Assembly (NCBI RefSeq): GCF_026213295.1
Contig: NC_079423.1
Location: 20,414,795-20,478,794, forward strand
DNA: 64,000 bases
Source: Gadus chalcogrammus
Lineage: Eukaryota > Chordata > Actinopteri > Gadiformes > Gadidae
Direction of reading: 5' to 3'
Part shown: one piece after another, positions 36,702 through 49,755 of the stretch
Layout: every line of letters starts with the position of its first letter
Position numbering within the stretch: the stretch's first letter is position 1
Program-made: the position numbers and the translations under genes
Notes under the pieces: generated by a model
What the model was told of the DNA's origin: nothing
Database searches by the model: none
Seen by the model: the letters and a program-made list of their open reading frames with translations, nothing else

Positions 36702-39700
36702 CTACTTCTCAATGAAAGACTTCCAATCAGCCATTGCTTTCTTGTAAGCACTAGTGGCATCTTGATCGTGGATTGTGTCACCAATTACCTCAGTGTGAAT
36801 AACTGACAGGAGCGTTGCAACACATTTCGGATATCTTAAGTGCAAAGTGTAGTAATATGCCATTAACACCAACATCCCGTCTGAGAAATCTTCCTGAGGG
36901 AGGGTGGTCACAGGTACGTTACCCACAGCCACGATGGTGGTTGATCCATCAGAAAGCAGAACTGGGGAGGAGAGAGGACGCTTCTCCAGGTACAGGGCAG
37001 GGTCTTCGCCTGACTGGAACAGAATAAAAAGAACAATGTGTAGAGTGAGAAGACATAAAAATGTATTGAAAGTCAGGTGTATGTTCAATATAAAAATCAT
37101 TTTTAGATTAAATGATCAGGTTGCAACCAATGACAAGCATTCTTAAAATAGTCATTATTAAAAACACTAATGAAAAATATTGATTTATTATCACACTGGA
37201 AGAAATAATCATGAATTACTTCAAAATGGGACAGGGGGGACATGTGTTTAAAAACATTTGTTTGACAGATCAAGGTGTAGGGATTTAGGATGGATAAAAA
37301 ATTGATACAAGCTGATGCAAGGTGGTACATATTTAATGTCTGGGATGAATGAATGGATTAATTAATCAAAGATTTTGAAACATTTCTTGGTATTCCTTTC
37401 TGTGAACACCATTTGAGGGACACTAGAGGCACTTATGTCTTCCCCTTTTTGCAAAAATTAGGTCATATCTGTGATTGTGAAATTAGGGTGTATTGTTATG
37501 TGACATGCACAACAATGTGAGAAAATAAGAGGACAGTAAGGAATCAACACACAAAAATGTTTTTACCTTCAGGACATGAAGAAGTGCCTCACAGCTATTT
37601 CCAAGCTTCTTTGGTGGTGAAGTTGGTGAGGGGAAAAGGGATGGGAGTGCATTGAAGAGGGCAAGCGTGAACTCCACTAAAGAATAGAAAGATTGGTCTG
37701 AATGGTCTGAATATGGTATAAATCACAATACATTTGCATATGGAACAGCAACTTACCTCCACGGACATCCAATGGATGTCCAGGGCTTTCTTCCACACAT
37801 CATAGAACTGCACCTTGGCACAAAAGTCTGCCCATCTTCCTTTCACTTCCTCGATGTATCTGCTGTTGGTGCCACCTACTATGCACCGCAGCTCATCCAT
37901 TGCCTTAGACAGCATTGTGCACAGTTATTCAACCATTGGACATTTAGAACACAGATGGATAGACAGTAATTCAAGTGCAAGTAGTTATAAAAAATAAAAA
38001 CAAACAAACATACATTTCGAACATCTCTAAAGCATGAATATGCCTCAAAGATTTTTGCAGGTCGGTCTTCTTCCCTTGTAACATCTGCATTAATGAAAGC
38101 CCGTCTGGCCTTAAACTCAAGGTCTAAAACTTGAGCAACATCGCTGTGAATGGGTTTTGCATTTGGCTTATTGTACATGTTGCTCAAGGTTTTGTAGTGC
38201 CTAGCCTGCATCTTCAGACTGTCCTGGCCGTCTGAAATGGCAGAAAACAGAGCAGACATTTCAAAGTCAACACAACATTATTGCATTATTATGCAGGTAA
38301 GTCTACTTCCCTTGTAACACCCAAATCAATTAACTTAATTGAATAAGGTACATACAATCATTTTATGTTGTTTATATGAACAATGGGAGTTGTCAGAAAA
38401 AACAGTTTAGACTCGGATTTGCCACTCTGAAAGTCATTATCACGGATAACAGGCTGAGAGGTGTGCTGAGGTGGGCTTACCAACATCATCCTTTGCAGGT
38501 GTGGTTGGTGAAGTGATCACAGTCCTGAGTGAGGAGCCTGAAGCTGATGCGGATGACAGCAGCAAGGTTTTGGTCTTTGGCTTCCTTGGGGGTCGTTGTA
38601 CTGGGGATGCTTTTTTGGGAAATAATGAAAAAAATCTCAACGCTATTAAAAGCATGATAACAAGCAAAACAGGCAGATAAACACAGTGCATGCCTAACCA
38701 TGAACTCTGGCTCGACAAATACGGACAACTATAGTTTCATTACATGATTAGACAATTTTTAGACAAAAAACAAGTTGTATGACAGCACCCCATAATTTTT
38801 TGCTCACAATTTGCACACCTGCACTGGAATTGTCCTCTGTCAGGTCATTGCTCTAAAGAAGTACGGTATTATCACTCGAGTTGCTTGTGTCTGTCCAATC
38901 CGTCTCCATGTCTTGGTTGTCTGCACTGAAGAGAGCCGTCTTTGCCACTCCTCTTTGTGGTACAGAGCCTTGCCTCTTCCGTGGGAATCTCATATTTTGG
39001 AGTCGCTTGTACATTTTGGTGTAGATGGTCAGCTGTGGTAAAAGAATGTTAGATACGCTGTTTGTCTTGTTGCTGACCTGCCCACAGTTTTGGTTTAGAT
39101 AAAAAAATAATATTTAAATATGGCATGTTTGGAACATCATCCTGTAACATTGGGTAATAGTCTATAATCTTCTGTGACATGGCTCTCATTTCCAATTCTG
39201 ACGGGTATCTGGCTTCTTTCCCCATGGGACTAGCATGCAGGATAGCAACCATACTGGTTATTGTGTTCCTTACAAGTCTGCAACATAGCTCCTTGGACAT
39301 TTTGTATTTTTTTTACTTTCCATTGCAGAGCAGTGCAAAGTATTGACTACGCACCATGTCTAACTCAGAATCTGTGTACACCACATACTCTGGAGGGTCT
39401 GGCATTTTCATTATTTTCTCAGCAGATATGGGGGTTGAGGTTTGAGGCTAGCATGGTGGCATGGCACAATGGTTGGCATCTTGGTCTGTGGTATTTTCAC
39501 ACCATTTGGATTGTGTAGAATGAAAACAAAGTGCATTAGAACCATTCAAATTCATACTTTACTAATTTTTACTCATTCCAATTTGTGTTTACATTTTCAC
39601 TGATGAAATTCCAAAGTTTCTTTCTTTTGAGGAAATTCTCGGGGCCGGGAAAAAGATCCCTCAGGTCATCCCGGCTAAGGCCTTTCAAAGCCTCCTCATC

Positions 39701-39711
39701 GACACTGGCAG
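36702..39711 (-). CDS. SAMD3-like uncharacterised teleost family protein, nine exons, with an in-frame stop
   Basis: Minus-strand exons supported by borders and phase: 39711-39601, 39417-39317, 39291-about 39090, 39032-38819, 38609-38481, 38231-38014, 37903-37757, 37671-37567, 37013-36702 (stop). The first exon (SRDDLRDLFPGPENFLKRKK) is the end of a SAM-like domain. The second has DPPEYVVYTDSELDMVR. The third has LVRNTITSMVAIL and YPSELEMRAMSQKIIDYYPML. The fourth has YTKMYKRLQNMRFPRKRQG. The rest is helical and ends with a long C-terminal exon (LMAYYYTLHLRYPKCVATLL). This is the layout of fish proteins annotated as sterile alpha motif protein 3-like; function unknown. Exon 4 has a TAG (38855-38853) in the only frame that joins exon 5. 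The third-exon donor is unclear. A 5' exon with the start codon was not found. Confidence 0.7.
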
Positions 39712-40320
39712 CTGTGAGATACATGACAAATATCTATCTTTAGATAAAGCAGTAGCAAGCTACAGAACCAATCCATTTATTTAGTAAGGCTAAACACCGC
39801 AGCTAGAAGGTAGTGAAGCACCAGCCTCAATGCGCAGCTAGAAGGTAGTGAAGCACCAGCCTCAATGCGGCGGGCATTTTTGGTTAAATTTATTTGAGAC
39901 ATAGTTAGATTAACCTGACATTGTAAAAACACTCCACATATTTTACATTGTCATGTATTGATTCCCAAGAGTCCAAGCTTTCAAATGAGGTAGAATGAAT
40001 GACTATGCTACATAACAATCTGATGAATGGCAGATGATTTACAATGTTGGGGGGTTGGGGGGGAAGGGTAACGTTCCCGCCGGCGGGACACTGCAGACCG
40101 CGTGTTTTTAAAATGTGGGATTTCTATTTCACAATCATATATTTTATATATGATTTATATATTAAAATTCTGACTCTTACTTAAAATGTTTAATCCTAAG
40201 CATATTTTAAATTCATTAAGCAAATGAAAGTTGAGGAAAAACCCAGCAAGCAGAAAAATGTTGGATTTCAAATAAGGTATTCAGTTATTAATAAAATACT
40301 ATAAATAGCATCAATACATC
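39712..40320. other. No exon found; upstream of the minus-strand gene
   Basis: A 37-base segment (GCGCAGCTAGAAGGTAGTGAAGC type) is tandemly repeated at about 39800-39868. The missing first exon of the gene may lie here or may have been lost to the LINE insertion. Confidence 0.35.
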
Positions 40321-43300
40321 AGATCTCATCTCATCTCATCGTCATCCGCTTATCCGGGGTCGGGTCGCGGGGGGAGCAGCTCAAGCAGGGGGCCCCAGAC
40401 TTCCCTTTCCCGGGCCACATTGACCAGCTCTGACGGGGGGATCCCGAGGCGTTCCCAGGCCAGTGTTGAGATATAATCTCTCCACCTAGTCCTGGGTCTT
40501 CCCCGAGGTCTCCTCCCCACTGGACGTGCCTGAAACACCTCCCAAGGGAGGCGCCCAGTGGGCATCCTTGCCAGATGCCCGAACCACCTCAGCTGACTCC
40601 TTTCTAAGTAAAGGAGCAGCGGCTCTAATCCGAGTTCCTCACCCTATCCCTAAGGGAGACGCCAGCCACCCTTCTGAGAAAACTCATCTCGGCCGCTTGT
40701 ACCCGCGATCTCGTCCTTTCGGTCATCACCCAACCCTCATGACCATAGGTGAGGATAGGAACGAAGATCGACCGGTAGGTCGAGAGCTTTGCCTTGCGGC
40801 TCAGCTCTCTTTTCGTAACAACGGTGCGGTAAAGCGAACGCAATACCGCCCCCACTGCTCCGATTCTCCGGCCAATCTTACGCTCCATAGTACCCTCACT
40901 CGCGAAGAAGACCCCGAGGTACTTGAACTCCTTCACTTGGGCTAATGACTCATTTCCTACCCGGAGTAAGCAATCCACCAGTTTCCTGCTAAGAGTCATG
41001 GCCTCAGATTTAGCGGTGCTGATCCTCATCCCAGCTGCTTCACACTCGGCTGCCAGCCGATCCAGTGAGTGCTGAAGGTCACAGGCCGTGTGGGAGAAAT
41101 TAACCATTACTTTTATATTAACTATGAGTATTATCAGGCCTATATACATCAGGCATAAACATTAATGGTGGAATGTAGAGAAACCACACCTGGACCCAGA
41201 GTAATGGCCTGATAAGGCGCCAAGGACTTTGGGGCCCAAGCTACTGACATCCTCCCATTTTTAGATTAACTACAGGAGATGAGCACATACGTAAAGGAAT
41301 GTAAGGCTAACTTTCCGTGCCATGTATGACCATTTTGAACATATACCAGGGCGATCATATTACATGCAAAACAGCTCAGTTGGGATGGATAAGAGAGAGC
41401 GGGATCGAAGCGCCAGTCAGTGTGTGTCTTTTGAAAAACCATACTCGGCTCTGTTGTGCCTGATTTGTGGGTAACAATAAAGTCTCTGTCATTACTTTTT
41501 CCGGACTCCCCGATTCCTTTTGCGTATTGCTAGTTGAAGTGAATTAGATAAGTCGTTAATAGAAATTGCTACGACAGCCGATGATCCAATGAGGACCACA
41601 TCATCTGCAAAAAGCAGTGACGAGATCCTCAGACCACCGAACTGCAACCCCTCCCCACCACGACTACGCCTCGATATCCTGTCCATGTATATCACAAACA
41701 GGATTGGTGACAAGGCGCAGCCCTGGCGGAGACCAGCACCCACTGAGAACGAAACTGACTGGCGGCCGAGGACGCGAACACAGCTCTCGCTTTGGGAGTA
41801 CAGAGATTGGATGGCCCTGAGGAGAGACCCCCTTACCCCATACTCCCGCAGCACCTCCCACAGTTTCTCCCGGGGGACCCGGTCATACGCCTTCTCCAGA
41901 TCCACAAAACACATGTAGACCGGATGGGCATACTCCCAGGCCCCCTCCAGGATCCTTGCGAGAGTGAAGAGCTGGTCCGTGGTTCCACGTCCGGGGCGAA
42001 AACTGCATTGTTCCTCTTCAATCTGAGGTTCGACGATCGGCCGAACCCTCCTTTCCAGCACCTTGGAGTAGACTTTACCAGGGAGGCTGAGAAGTGTGAT
42101 ACCCCGGTAATTAGCACACACTCTCTGGTCCCCCTTTTTGAACAGGGGAACCACCACCCCGGTTTGCCACTCCTTTGGCACTGTACCCGACTCCCACGCG
42201 ATATTGAATAGGCGTGTCAACCATGACAGCCCCTCAACACCCAGAGCCTTTAGCATTTCTGGCCAGATTTCATCAATCCCTGGGGCTTTGCCACTGCGGA
42301 GATGTTTGACTACCTCAGTGACCTCCACCAACACCATCAACCTCGAGCTCTGCCTCCAACATAGAGGGCGTGTTATTCGGATTCAGGAGTTCCTCAAAGT
42401 GTTCCTTCCAACGTCCGACACCCTCCTCAGTTGAGGTCAACAGAGTCCCAGCCTTACTGTACACAGCTTGGATGGTTCCCTGTTTCCCCCTCCTGAGGTG
42501 CCGGATAGTCTTCCAGAAACACTTTGGTGCCGACCGAAAGTCCGTCTCCATGGCCTCTCCGAACTTCTCCCACACCCGCTGCTTAGCCTCCGACACGGCA
42601 GCAGCTGCAGACCTTCGAGCCTGTCGGTACCCTGCAACCGAGTCAGGCGACCCCCAGGATATCATATCCCGGAAGGCCTCCTTCTTCAATCGGACGGCTT
42701 CCCTGACCACCGGTGTCCACCACGGTGTCCGAGGGTTACCGCCCCTTGAGGACCTAAGACCCTGAGGCCACAGCTACAGCCACCGCAGCTTCAGCAATGG
42801 AGGCTTTGAACTCCGGCTCAATGCCCCCAAACTCCACAGGAATGCCAGAAAAACTCTACCGCACTACTCGTTTGGGCTTACCAGGTCCATCCGGAAATTT
42901 CCCCCATTCCCTGATCCAACTCACCACCAGATGGTGGTCGGTTGACAGTTCCGCCCTCTCTTAACCCGAGTGTCCAAAACATGCGGCCACAGATCAGATG
43001 ACACGATCACGAAATCGATCATCGATCTTCGGCCTAGGGTACTCTGGTACCAGGTACACTTATGAGCACCCTTATGTTCGAACATGGTGTTCGTTTTTGG
43101 ATAATCCATGACTAGCACAGAAGTCCAATAACAAACGAGCGCTCAGGTTTAGATCAGGGAGGCCGTTCCTCCCCACCACGCCTCTCCAGGTGTCACGCCC
43201 TCGGCAACTCCGGAGAAGAATAGAGTCCAACCCTTATCCAGGAGTACGGTACCAGAGCTGAGACTGTGCGTGTAGGTAAGCCCCACCAGATCTGATTGAT

Positions 43301-43370
43301 AGCGCTCCACCTCCCTCACAAGCTCCGGTTCCGTCTTTGTTGCTTTAAGTCTTAAAGTACTCCTTAGCCA
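40321..43370 (-). pseudogene. RTE (Rex3-like) LINE, nearly full-length but broken
   Basis: Minus strand. Endonuclease pieces at about 43373-43149 ([20 protein letters not shown]) and 43118-42921 (CTWYQSTLGRRSMIDFVIVSSDL). Reverse transcriptase at 42710-41577 with LVDLEKAYDRVPRE, GLRQGCALSP and the catalytic LLFADDVVL. After a solo LTR, thumb and C-terminus at 41085-40350 (AAECEAAGMRIS, GRPRTRWRDYISTLAWERLG). The 3' end is short tandem repeats (ATCTC three times, ATCGTC; i.e. GATGA units), as known for Rex3/RTE. Several frameshifts, an endonuclease deletion near 43140, 7- and 20-base deletions at 40570-40640, and the LTR make it dead. 5' truncated near 43370. Confidence 0.9.
41089..41576. mobile_element. 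Solo LTR (488 bp) inside the RTE reverse transcriptase
   Basis: Starts TGTGGGAGAAAT, ends TGCTACGACA, flanked by GCCG on both sides (41085-41088 and 41577-41580). Reading frame conservation on both sides (DDVVLIGSS before, CDLQHSLDRL after) shows this segment is foreign. An ACAATAAAGTCTCTGTCATT near the right end is a typical LTR polyadenylation area on the plus strand. Unrelated to the LTRs at 211 and 28111. Confidence 0.85.
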
Positions 43371-43409
43371 CATTAATAAAAGTCACAGTCGCAGCCCGGA
43401 TTTTTGGGT

Positions 43410-46400
43410 TTATTGTGGTATTGACGGATGTGAACAGGATTTTAGAGTTTAACTCTTTCTTTCGCCACATTAAACAGACGCACCTTCGGTATTTAAGGAC
43501 TGGATGCCCACCAAGCGGATGGAATACGACGCCTTCTTCTCGGTCTTTGGGACAGGAAACATTTGGTGTTTCAGTGTTTGCCAGCTGTAGCATTCCTGCA
43601 GTGGCCAGCACTGTGGCTATCCCACCTGATGCCTCTCTACCTGAACCGTCACCGCAGCCTGACGCTGACGGCCGCCTTGAGTCCGTAAGTTTCCACAATT
43701 CAATTTATTTTGACCTTTGAGGGCTTATCGTGCCAATTAGGTAGCTCTCTGTGTGATGCTGACTTGTTTTAAGTAATAATTAAGTAATAATATTTTTATA
43801 TTTTTGTCCTACATATGACGATCTATTTAAATGGTGGCTTCATTGAATCCACACTGCGAGCGTGCGCATTAATCATGCAGGATTTGAGTAGCCTATGCAC
43901 ACTTTCTCTTTCATAGGCCTATTATTGTCTCCATTGAATGCTTAGTTAGTTATCGTCATACGACGTTAAAGGTAAAACAGGCAACAATACTTGCAATACA
44001 ATTCGAGAAATTAATTATGTGCTCTTTGCACACAAAAATAAACATTTAAAAAAAACATTTAACATTTTCTCTTACCTTAGACGATAGAGCTGCTCAGGTC
44101 CCAGACCAGTGAAGCAAATGTGGGATTAAACTTAAGTCTTTCCCCTCTCGTGCGTCCTCTCAAAGAATCCATTTCAAATCAATTGCAACTTTGACTGTGT
44201 CCATCTACTCACTCTTAAAAAATGACAACTCATTTTATAAAGGAAGAAGCTGTTGCTGTGACATCCAGAACCAGACCTGATATTGCTAGATCTGCAGCGG
44301 CATTCGCCATCAGTGTCCGGGAACAGTGCCACTTGTCACAGGTACATTTATCTTCATGGGCAAATGCTTTAATGGTACTATTAATATCATATTTGTGAAT
44401 AATTACTTGAAACAATATTTATAAAAAATATATAAATAATGATTTATTTCAATATTTAAATATAAAATATGGGCCTGTGATCAATAATTATAAGGGTGAA
44501 AAAATTATTTAAATTTTAAATATTTTCCCATAGAACTGTTAACAGTGTCATCTCAGGGGTGAGATGACACTGTTTGCCTGTTTCCTGTGCCAAAAAAGAT
44601 AAGATTTCTTTGTGATCGATTCCTCTTATGTTGCTTTTGAGTACCAGTGTTATGAAACACTGAATTTGAGACCAGAATTGTGTCTTTGTGATAATATTGC
44701 CCACAGACATTAATTTGGAGCAACAATGTATTGGGTGATCAAGTTTGCCTGTTTCCTGTGCCTGTTTTGTTAACAAACATTGGTCATTAAACAATTCCAT
44801 GGACTGTATGGTGAGTTGTTCTGAAGGCTTTATAATTTATCCTGACATTGTCTGAACATACTTGAAGTCAGAGCAATAAACTCTGTTTCTTTCAGATGCT
44901 TTTTGTGTGACTCTTGAATCAAGCAACTTCAGTTTGTTACTGAATCTTAAAACAAGCTTTATTTGAGAATTTGGGGGAGAGATGTAAAAGATCTTATTTT
45001 AACAGTTATTTACCTCATTTTAAGATTTCATGCCTATTTGAGACAAAAAATATAAGGTTGTGCTTGATTTAAGATTATAGTGTAAAGTTGAACACTTAAA
45101 TAAGAAATTCACTCTTAAAACAAGATAAATTATCACTTCTAAATCTAAGTTTTTTTATCTTGATAAGATTCAAATAATTTGCAGTGGCACAGCAGGGCTA
45201 ATCACAAGGTTAAGCGAAGGAGAAGGATATGAGAAGGATAACCGAAGTACAGCACAGAGGGAGAAAGAGAGAGAAAAAGGTGGAACAACAAGAAGGAGAG
45301 ACGAAGAGGAGGATATGGGAATAAGTAGAGTGCAATGTAGGAGCAGGAGCGAGGGAGAGAGAGGGAGGGGATGCAAATGCTTTAATGGTACTATTAATAT
45401 CATATTTGTGAATAATTACTTGAAACAATATTTATAAAAAATATATAAATAATGATTTATTTCAATATTTAAATATAAAATATGGGCCTGTGATCAATAA
45501 TTATAAGGGTGAAAAAATCATTTAAATTTTAAATATTTTCCCAGAGAACTGTTAACAGTGTCATCTCAGGGGTGCAACAGTACCAAGCTGCTCTCATTGA
45601 CACGCTAAGGGAGAGAATCAGAAGGGTGTTTGAAGAGAATCCAGACACAACTGCTCAGCTCCAAGGTGAGGCTTGGGCTACGTTTGATGCGTTCATGGAT
45701 CCTTTCTCAACCACAGCATATGGACAGAATAAAACCATCCGGGAACTATTCAATCCAGTCAACCCAGAGGAAGTTGTGGTGTCCCAGAAGATTTGTTGGG
45801 TAAAGCGTGGTCTTTCAAGGGTCATGGCCGAGGCAAAAGTTTTTACTATGTACCACTCATTCAAAGTCTTAAGCAGTTACTGACCAATCCCAGAATCTTC
45901 ACCATGTTAACCACTGTGCCACAAAGAAGTGAGGGATTCTTGTAGGATTTTACTGATGGAGCCCTTTTTACATCCCATCCATTATATTCTCAAATTGAAA
46001 TATGTAACCCTTTAGGCCCCCATGCATCTGCAAATAAATTACTGATGTTTTATTATAGTTTATTTATTATATATTATATTGTAGATCCATAATTTAGGTC
46101 GAAGTTGGCTGCAATAAGACTCCTTGCTATTGCCAAGGCAAATTATATTTCTCAGTGGGGTGTTGATGTTATACTAAAAAGAATCCTAAAAGATCTGACA
46201 CCACTACAATGGTGTTAGGATTGACACCCCAAATGGTGAAATTGAGTTGTTTGGTGCTGTGATAGCCATATGTGGAGACACACTTGCCCAACATGATATT
46301 GCTGGATTTAAACAAGGTGTTGGTTTTGCTTATAGCAAATGTAGACATTGTGAATGCTCCTTTGAGGATATGCAAAGTATTTTTGAGGAGAATAGGTTTG

Positions 46401-47597
46401 CTGAAAGAACTTTGGAAAAGCACATTAGGCAGTGTGTTGAAATAGATAAGGCAAGCACAGAAACATTGAAAGCATCCCTCAAAACCACTTATGGGATTAA
46501 CAGAAGAAGCAGACTAGTTGATGTTCCAGCATTTGATCTGATCAAACAAACACCACAGGATATAATGCATGTCATTTTTGAAGGTGTTGCACCAATGGAA
46601 ATAAAGCTTGTATTAAAAAACTTGATTCTGTCAGGACAGATAGAATTAGATGAGATTAACTCAGCTATTCTAAATGTTCCGTACTCACCTCTAGAAATAC
46701 GAGATAAGCCATGTCCTATTAGTGTCAGTACTTTAGCTGCTAATGACAATAAATTAAAGCAGTCATGTGGACAAATGTTGATACTTTTAAAAATCCTACC
46801 TTTTCTTTTGAAAGATAGAGATAAGCCCCACCAGACAACGAGTATGTCAAATTTATTCTCAAGTTAATTGAGATTGTTCAAATTGTCCTTGCTCCTGTTA
46901 TTTCTTTAGAAACTGTATTACGGCTCAGACGCATGATTGAGCAACATCTGCATCATTTCAAATAACTTTTTTCTGAAGCCAATGTAATACCCAAGCAACA
47001 TTACATGTTACATCTACCAAGCCAAATCATATCTCTTGGTCCATTAATTAGAAGTATGTGTATGCGATTTGAATCTAAGCAGTTATTTTAAGCAGTGGGC
47101 TTCTAAGTTAAATTTAAAAAATGTCTGTAAATCGCTTGCAATCCATAATCAGTTCCTTGAATGTTGTCGAAATGGGCATTGAGCATCCAATTTTTGCTAG
47201 TGAAAGAGAATCGGGGCCTGTCTCAGCTGTCAAAAATATTGATTATGTTACGAGAACAGTCAAAGATTTTCTAGGCATAGAGGTCATGCAATCTGTTGTC
47301 TCAGTGAAATGGTACATCCTCAATGGCAATAAGTACATTAGTGGTAAATCTATGATTATTGTAGATGTAGATGGTGCTTTCCCAGTGTTCGGACTGATAA
47401 AATATATATTTGTGATTGATTCCTCTTATGTTGCTTTTGAGTACCAGCGTTATGAGACACTGAATTTGAGTCCAGAATTGCTGGCATATGAGGTGGCAGT
47501 TCCCATGTTGCCCAGGCTACAGAATTTGTACATGAACTCATTGACTGTATTTCCTATTTTTCAGTTCGTTTCAAGGAACATACGTTTGTGCCAATAA
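43410..47597 (+). pseudogene. Decayed transposase-like gene of a high-copy vertebrate family
   Basis: Plus-strand pieces in order: 43410-43687 (zinc-finger-like FRHIKQTH, donor GTAAGT); 44224-44340 (RSAAAFAISVREQCHLSQ, donor GTACAT); 45572-45883 (RTLRE-type helix, then TIRELFNPVNPEEVVVSQKIC); 46216-46867 with GDTLAQHDIAGFKQGVGFAYS, CRHCECSFEDMQ, TTYGINRRS and QTPQDIMHVIFEGVAPMEI; then 46868-47060 (EIVQIVLAPVISLETVLRLR and KQHYMLHLPSQIISLGP) and 47280-47500 (SVVSVKWYILNGNKYISGKS, FVIDSSYVAFEYQ). Many frameshifts and stops (e.g. 46866, 46962, 47090). The family is multi-copy in fish and carries transposase-like Cys clusters; superfamily unassigned (EnSpm-like is one guess). Confidence 0.7.
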
Positions 47598-48514
47598 AAT
47601 ATAGTCTTTGTGATATTATTGCCCACAGAAGTAGACATTAAAATGGAGGAATGATAAGGGATGCATGGATGTATTGGGTGATCAAGTTTGCCTGTTTCCT
47701 GTGCCTGTTTTGTTAACGAACATTGGTCAACAAAAAAGATAAGATTTCTTTGTGATCGATTCCTCTTATGTTGCTTTTGAGTACCAGTGTTATGAAACAC
47801 TGAATTTGAGACCAGAATTGTGTCTTTGTGATAATATTGCCCACAGACATTAATTTGGAGCAACAATGTATTGGGTGATCAAGTTTGCCTGTTTCCTGTG
47901 CCTGTTTTGTTAACAAACATTGGTCATTAAACAATTCCATGGACTGTATGGTGAGTTGTTCTGAAGGCTGTATAATTTATCCTGACATTGTCTGAACATA
48001 CTTGAAGTCAGAGCAATAAACTCTGTTTCTTTCAGATGCTTTTTGTGTGACTCTTGAATCAAGCAACTTCAGTTTGTTACTGAATCTTAAAACAAGCTTT
48101 ATTTGAGAATTTGGGGGAGAGATGTAAAATATCTTATTTTAACAGTTATTTACCTCATTTTAAGATGTCATGCCTATTTGAGACAAAAAATATAAGGTTG
48201 TGCTTGATTTAAGATTATAGTGTAAAGTTGAACACTTAAAATAAGAAATTAACTCTTAAAACAAGATAAATTATCACTTCTAAATCTAAGTTTTTTTATC
48301 TTGATAAGATTCAAATAATTTGCAGTGGCACAGCAGGGCTAATCACAAGGTTAAGCGAAGGAGAAGGATATGAGAAGGATAACCGAAGTACAGCACAGAG
48401 GGAGAAAGAGAGAGATAAAGGTGGAACAACAAGAAGGAGAGACGAAGAGGAGGATATGGGAAGAAGTAGAGTGCGATGTAGGAGCAGGAGCGAGGGAGAG
48501 AGAGGGAGGGGATG
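44357..48514. repeat. Tandem duplication; first unit internally deleted
   Basis: 44357-44565 equals 45371-45570 (GCAAATGCTTTAATGGTACT to TCATCTCAGGGGTG), and 44584-45370 equals 47731-48514 (AAGATAAGATTTCTTTGTGA to GAGGGAGGGGATG). So unit 1 (44357-45370) is unit 2 (45371-48514) without about 2.1 kb of transposase-like coding sequence. The unit border is GGGGATG|CAAATGC at 45370/45371. Confidence 0.9.
44536..44573. other. Hairpin at the deletion junction
   Basis: ACAGTGTCATCTCA is followed, after GGGG, by its inverse TGAGATGACACTGT. In unit 2 (45570) only the left half exists, so the right half was created where unit 1 lost its middle. Confidence 0.75.
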
Positions 48515-48763
48515 TGCATGGGGAGATAAAGGCTGAGTAATGTCATCCCAGGCCCTTGTTCTCCAGGTCTGATTAAGAGCCTCTTCGAGCACTCCCAGAC
48601 GCCGCGCTACGATAGGCCAAGGTCATGGCAAATCACAGCACAGTGCTGCGGATTGATGCTTCACTTCAGCAGGAAACAACAGCATCTAATTTAGCCAATG
48701 GGCTTCTTCCTCCTCTCTACAGAGGAGAGGACAGTCCCTCTCGCCCAGGGGCACTGCGACAAA

Positions 48764-48849
<86 letters not shown>

Positions 48850-49454
48850 TCCTGGCTCACTGCCTGTCCAGACGAGTGTGTGGGTGTGTGTGTCTACATC
48901 TCATTGTATGCTTGTCTCAATACTCCATAGCCTGTTATTCAGATGTGATTGTGTGTGTGTGTGCACTGATATATTTTCTGTGTTTTTGTTTGTTTGAGTG
49001 TGAGTTTATCTGTGTATGAGTGCGAATGCAGGCTTGGGTATAAGTCTCAGTAGTACTGTGCGTGTTTGTGTGTGTGACTGTGTGTGTGTGTGTGAGAGCG
49101 TTCAACCACCACCATTGACAGTCATTGGTAAAGGAAATGCATTGTGAATGAATGGAAGACGATGATATCAGTTTGGGAATAATATAATTGTAATAACTAG
49201 CTGGTTGTGGTTCCCCAAAGTTACTCTAGGTAATCACAGCTACTCTGTATCTCTACAGTTATTACTATACTTATGAGGATTTCTGTGTGTCGGGAGAAAT
49301 TTTGTGAGCACACTAGCGCAGTGACTAAACAGCTGGATTTTCCAGACCTGGTTCTAATTGGGGCTACGAGATATTAAGGCTTGCAGTCTACTCAATGTAC
49401 CGGCAAATAGCTCTTTTCACAAATACATCACACTACTAAAAGCTGGTACGCTAC
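48515..49454. other. No gene; TG microsatellite at 48766-48848
   Basis: The TG array is about 83 bases with imperfect TG text to 49100. No supported exon. The frames here are products of the repeat. Confidence 0.6.
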
Positions 49455-49755
49455 AATATGTAGCGACCCTGTACACAAGGGGGTTCTGGGTTCCCGGATT
49501 CGGATGTCAATTGCCCCGCTCTCTGCCAACGGCAGGAATGCATGCAATGTTCATACTCGTGCGCGCTGGTGATTGGGGGAGCAGCAGGGGGGAAACTGGT
49601 CCCGTTGCTGGGTTACTTTGTTAATGTATTATTTTTGGTGAGGAACCGTTTATACGTTTGTTACCGCGGAGCTACCGTTTAGTTATCGTTACTATTAAAC
49701 CATTTAGAATAAACTGTGGATTCGACACTGCCTCCGCCTCGTATGTTTATTTTCA
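49455..49755 (+). mobile_element. LTR-like fragment
   Basis: TGTAGCGACCCTGTACAC at the start is a frequent fish LTR beginning, and AATAAACTGTGGATTCGACAC near 49708 is typical of an LTR 3' part. A matching end with target duplication was not found, so the border near 49755 is uncertain. Confidence 0.35.

Noticed and set aside
49455..49755. Complete solo LTR
   Set aside because: The start looks right but no CA end with matching target duplication was found, so it is listed only as an LTR-like fragment.
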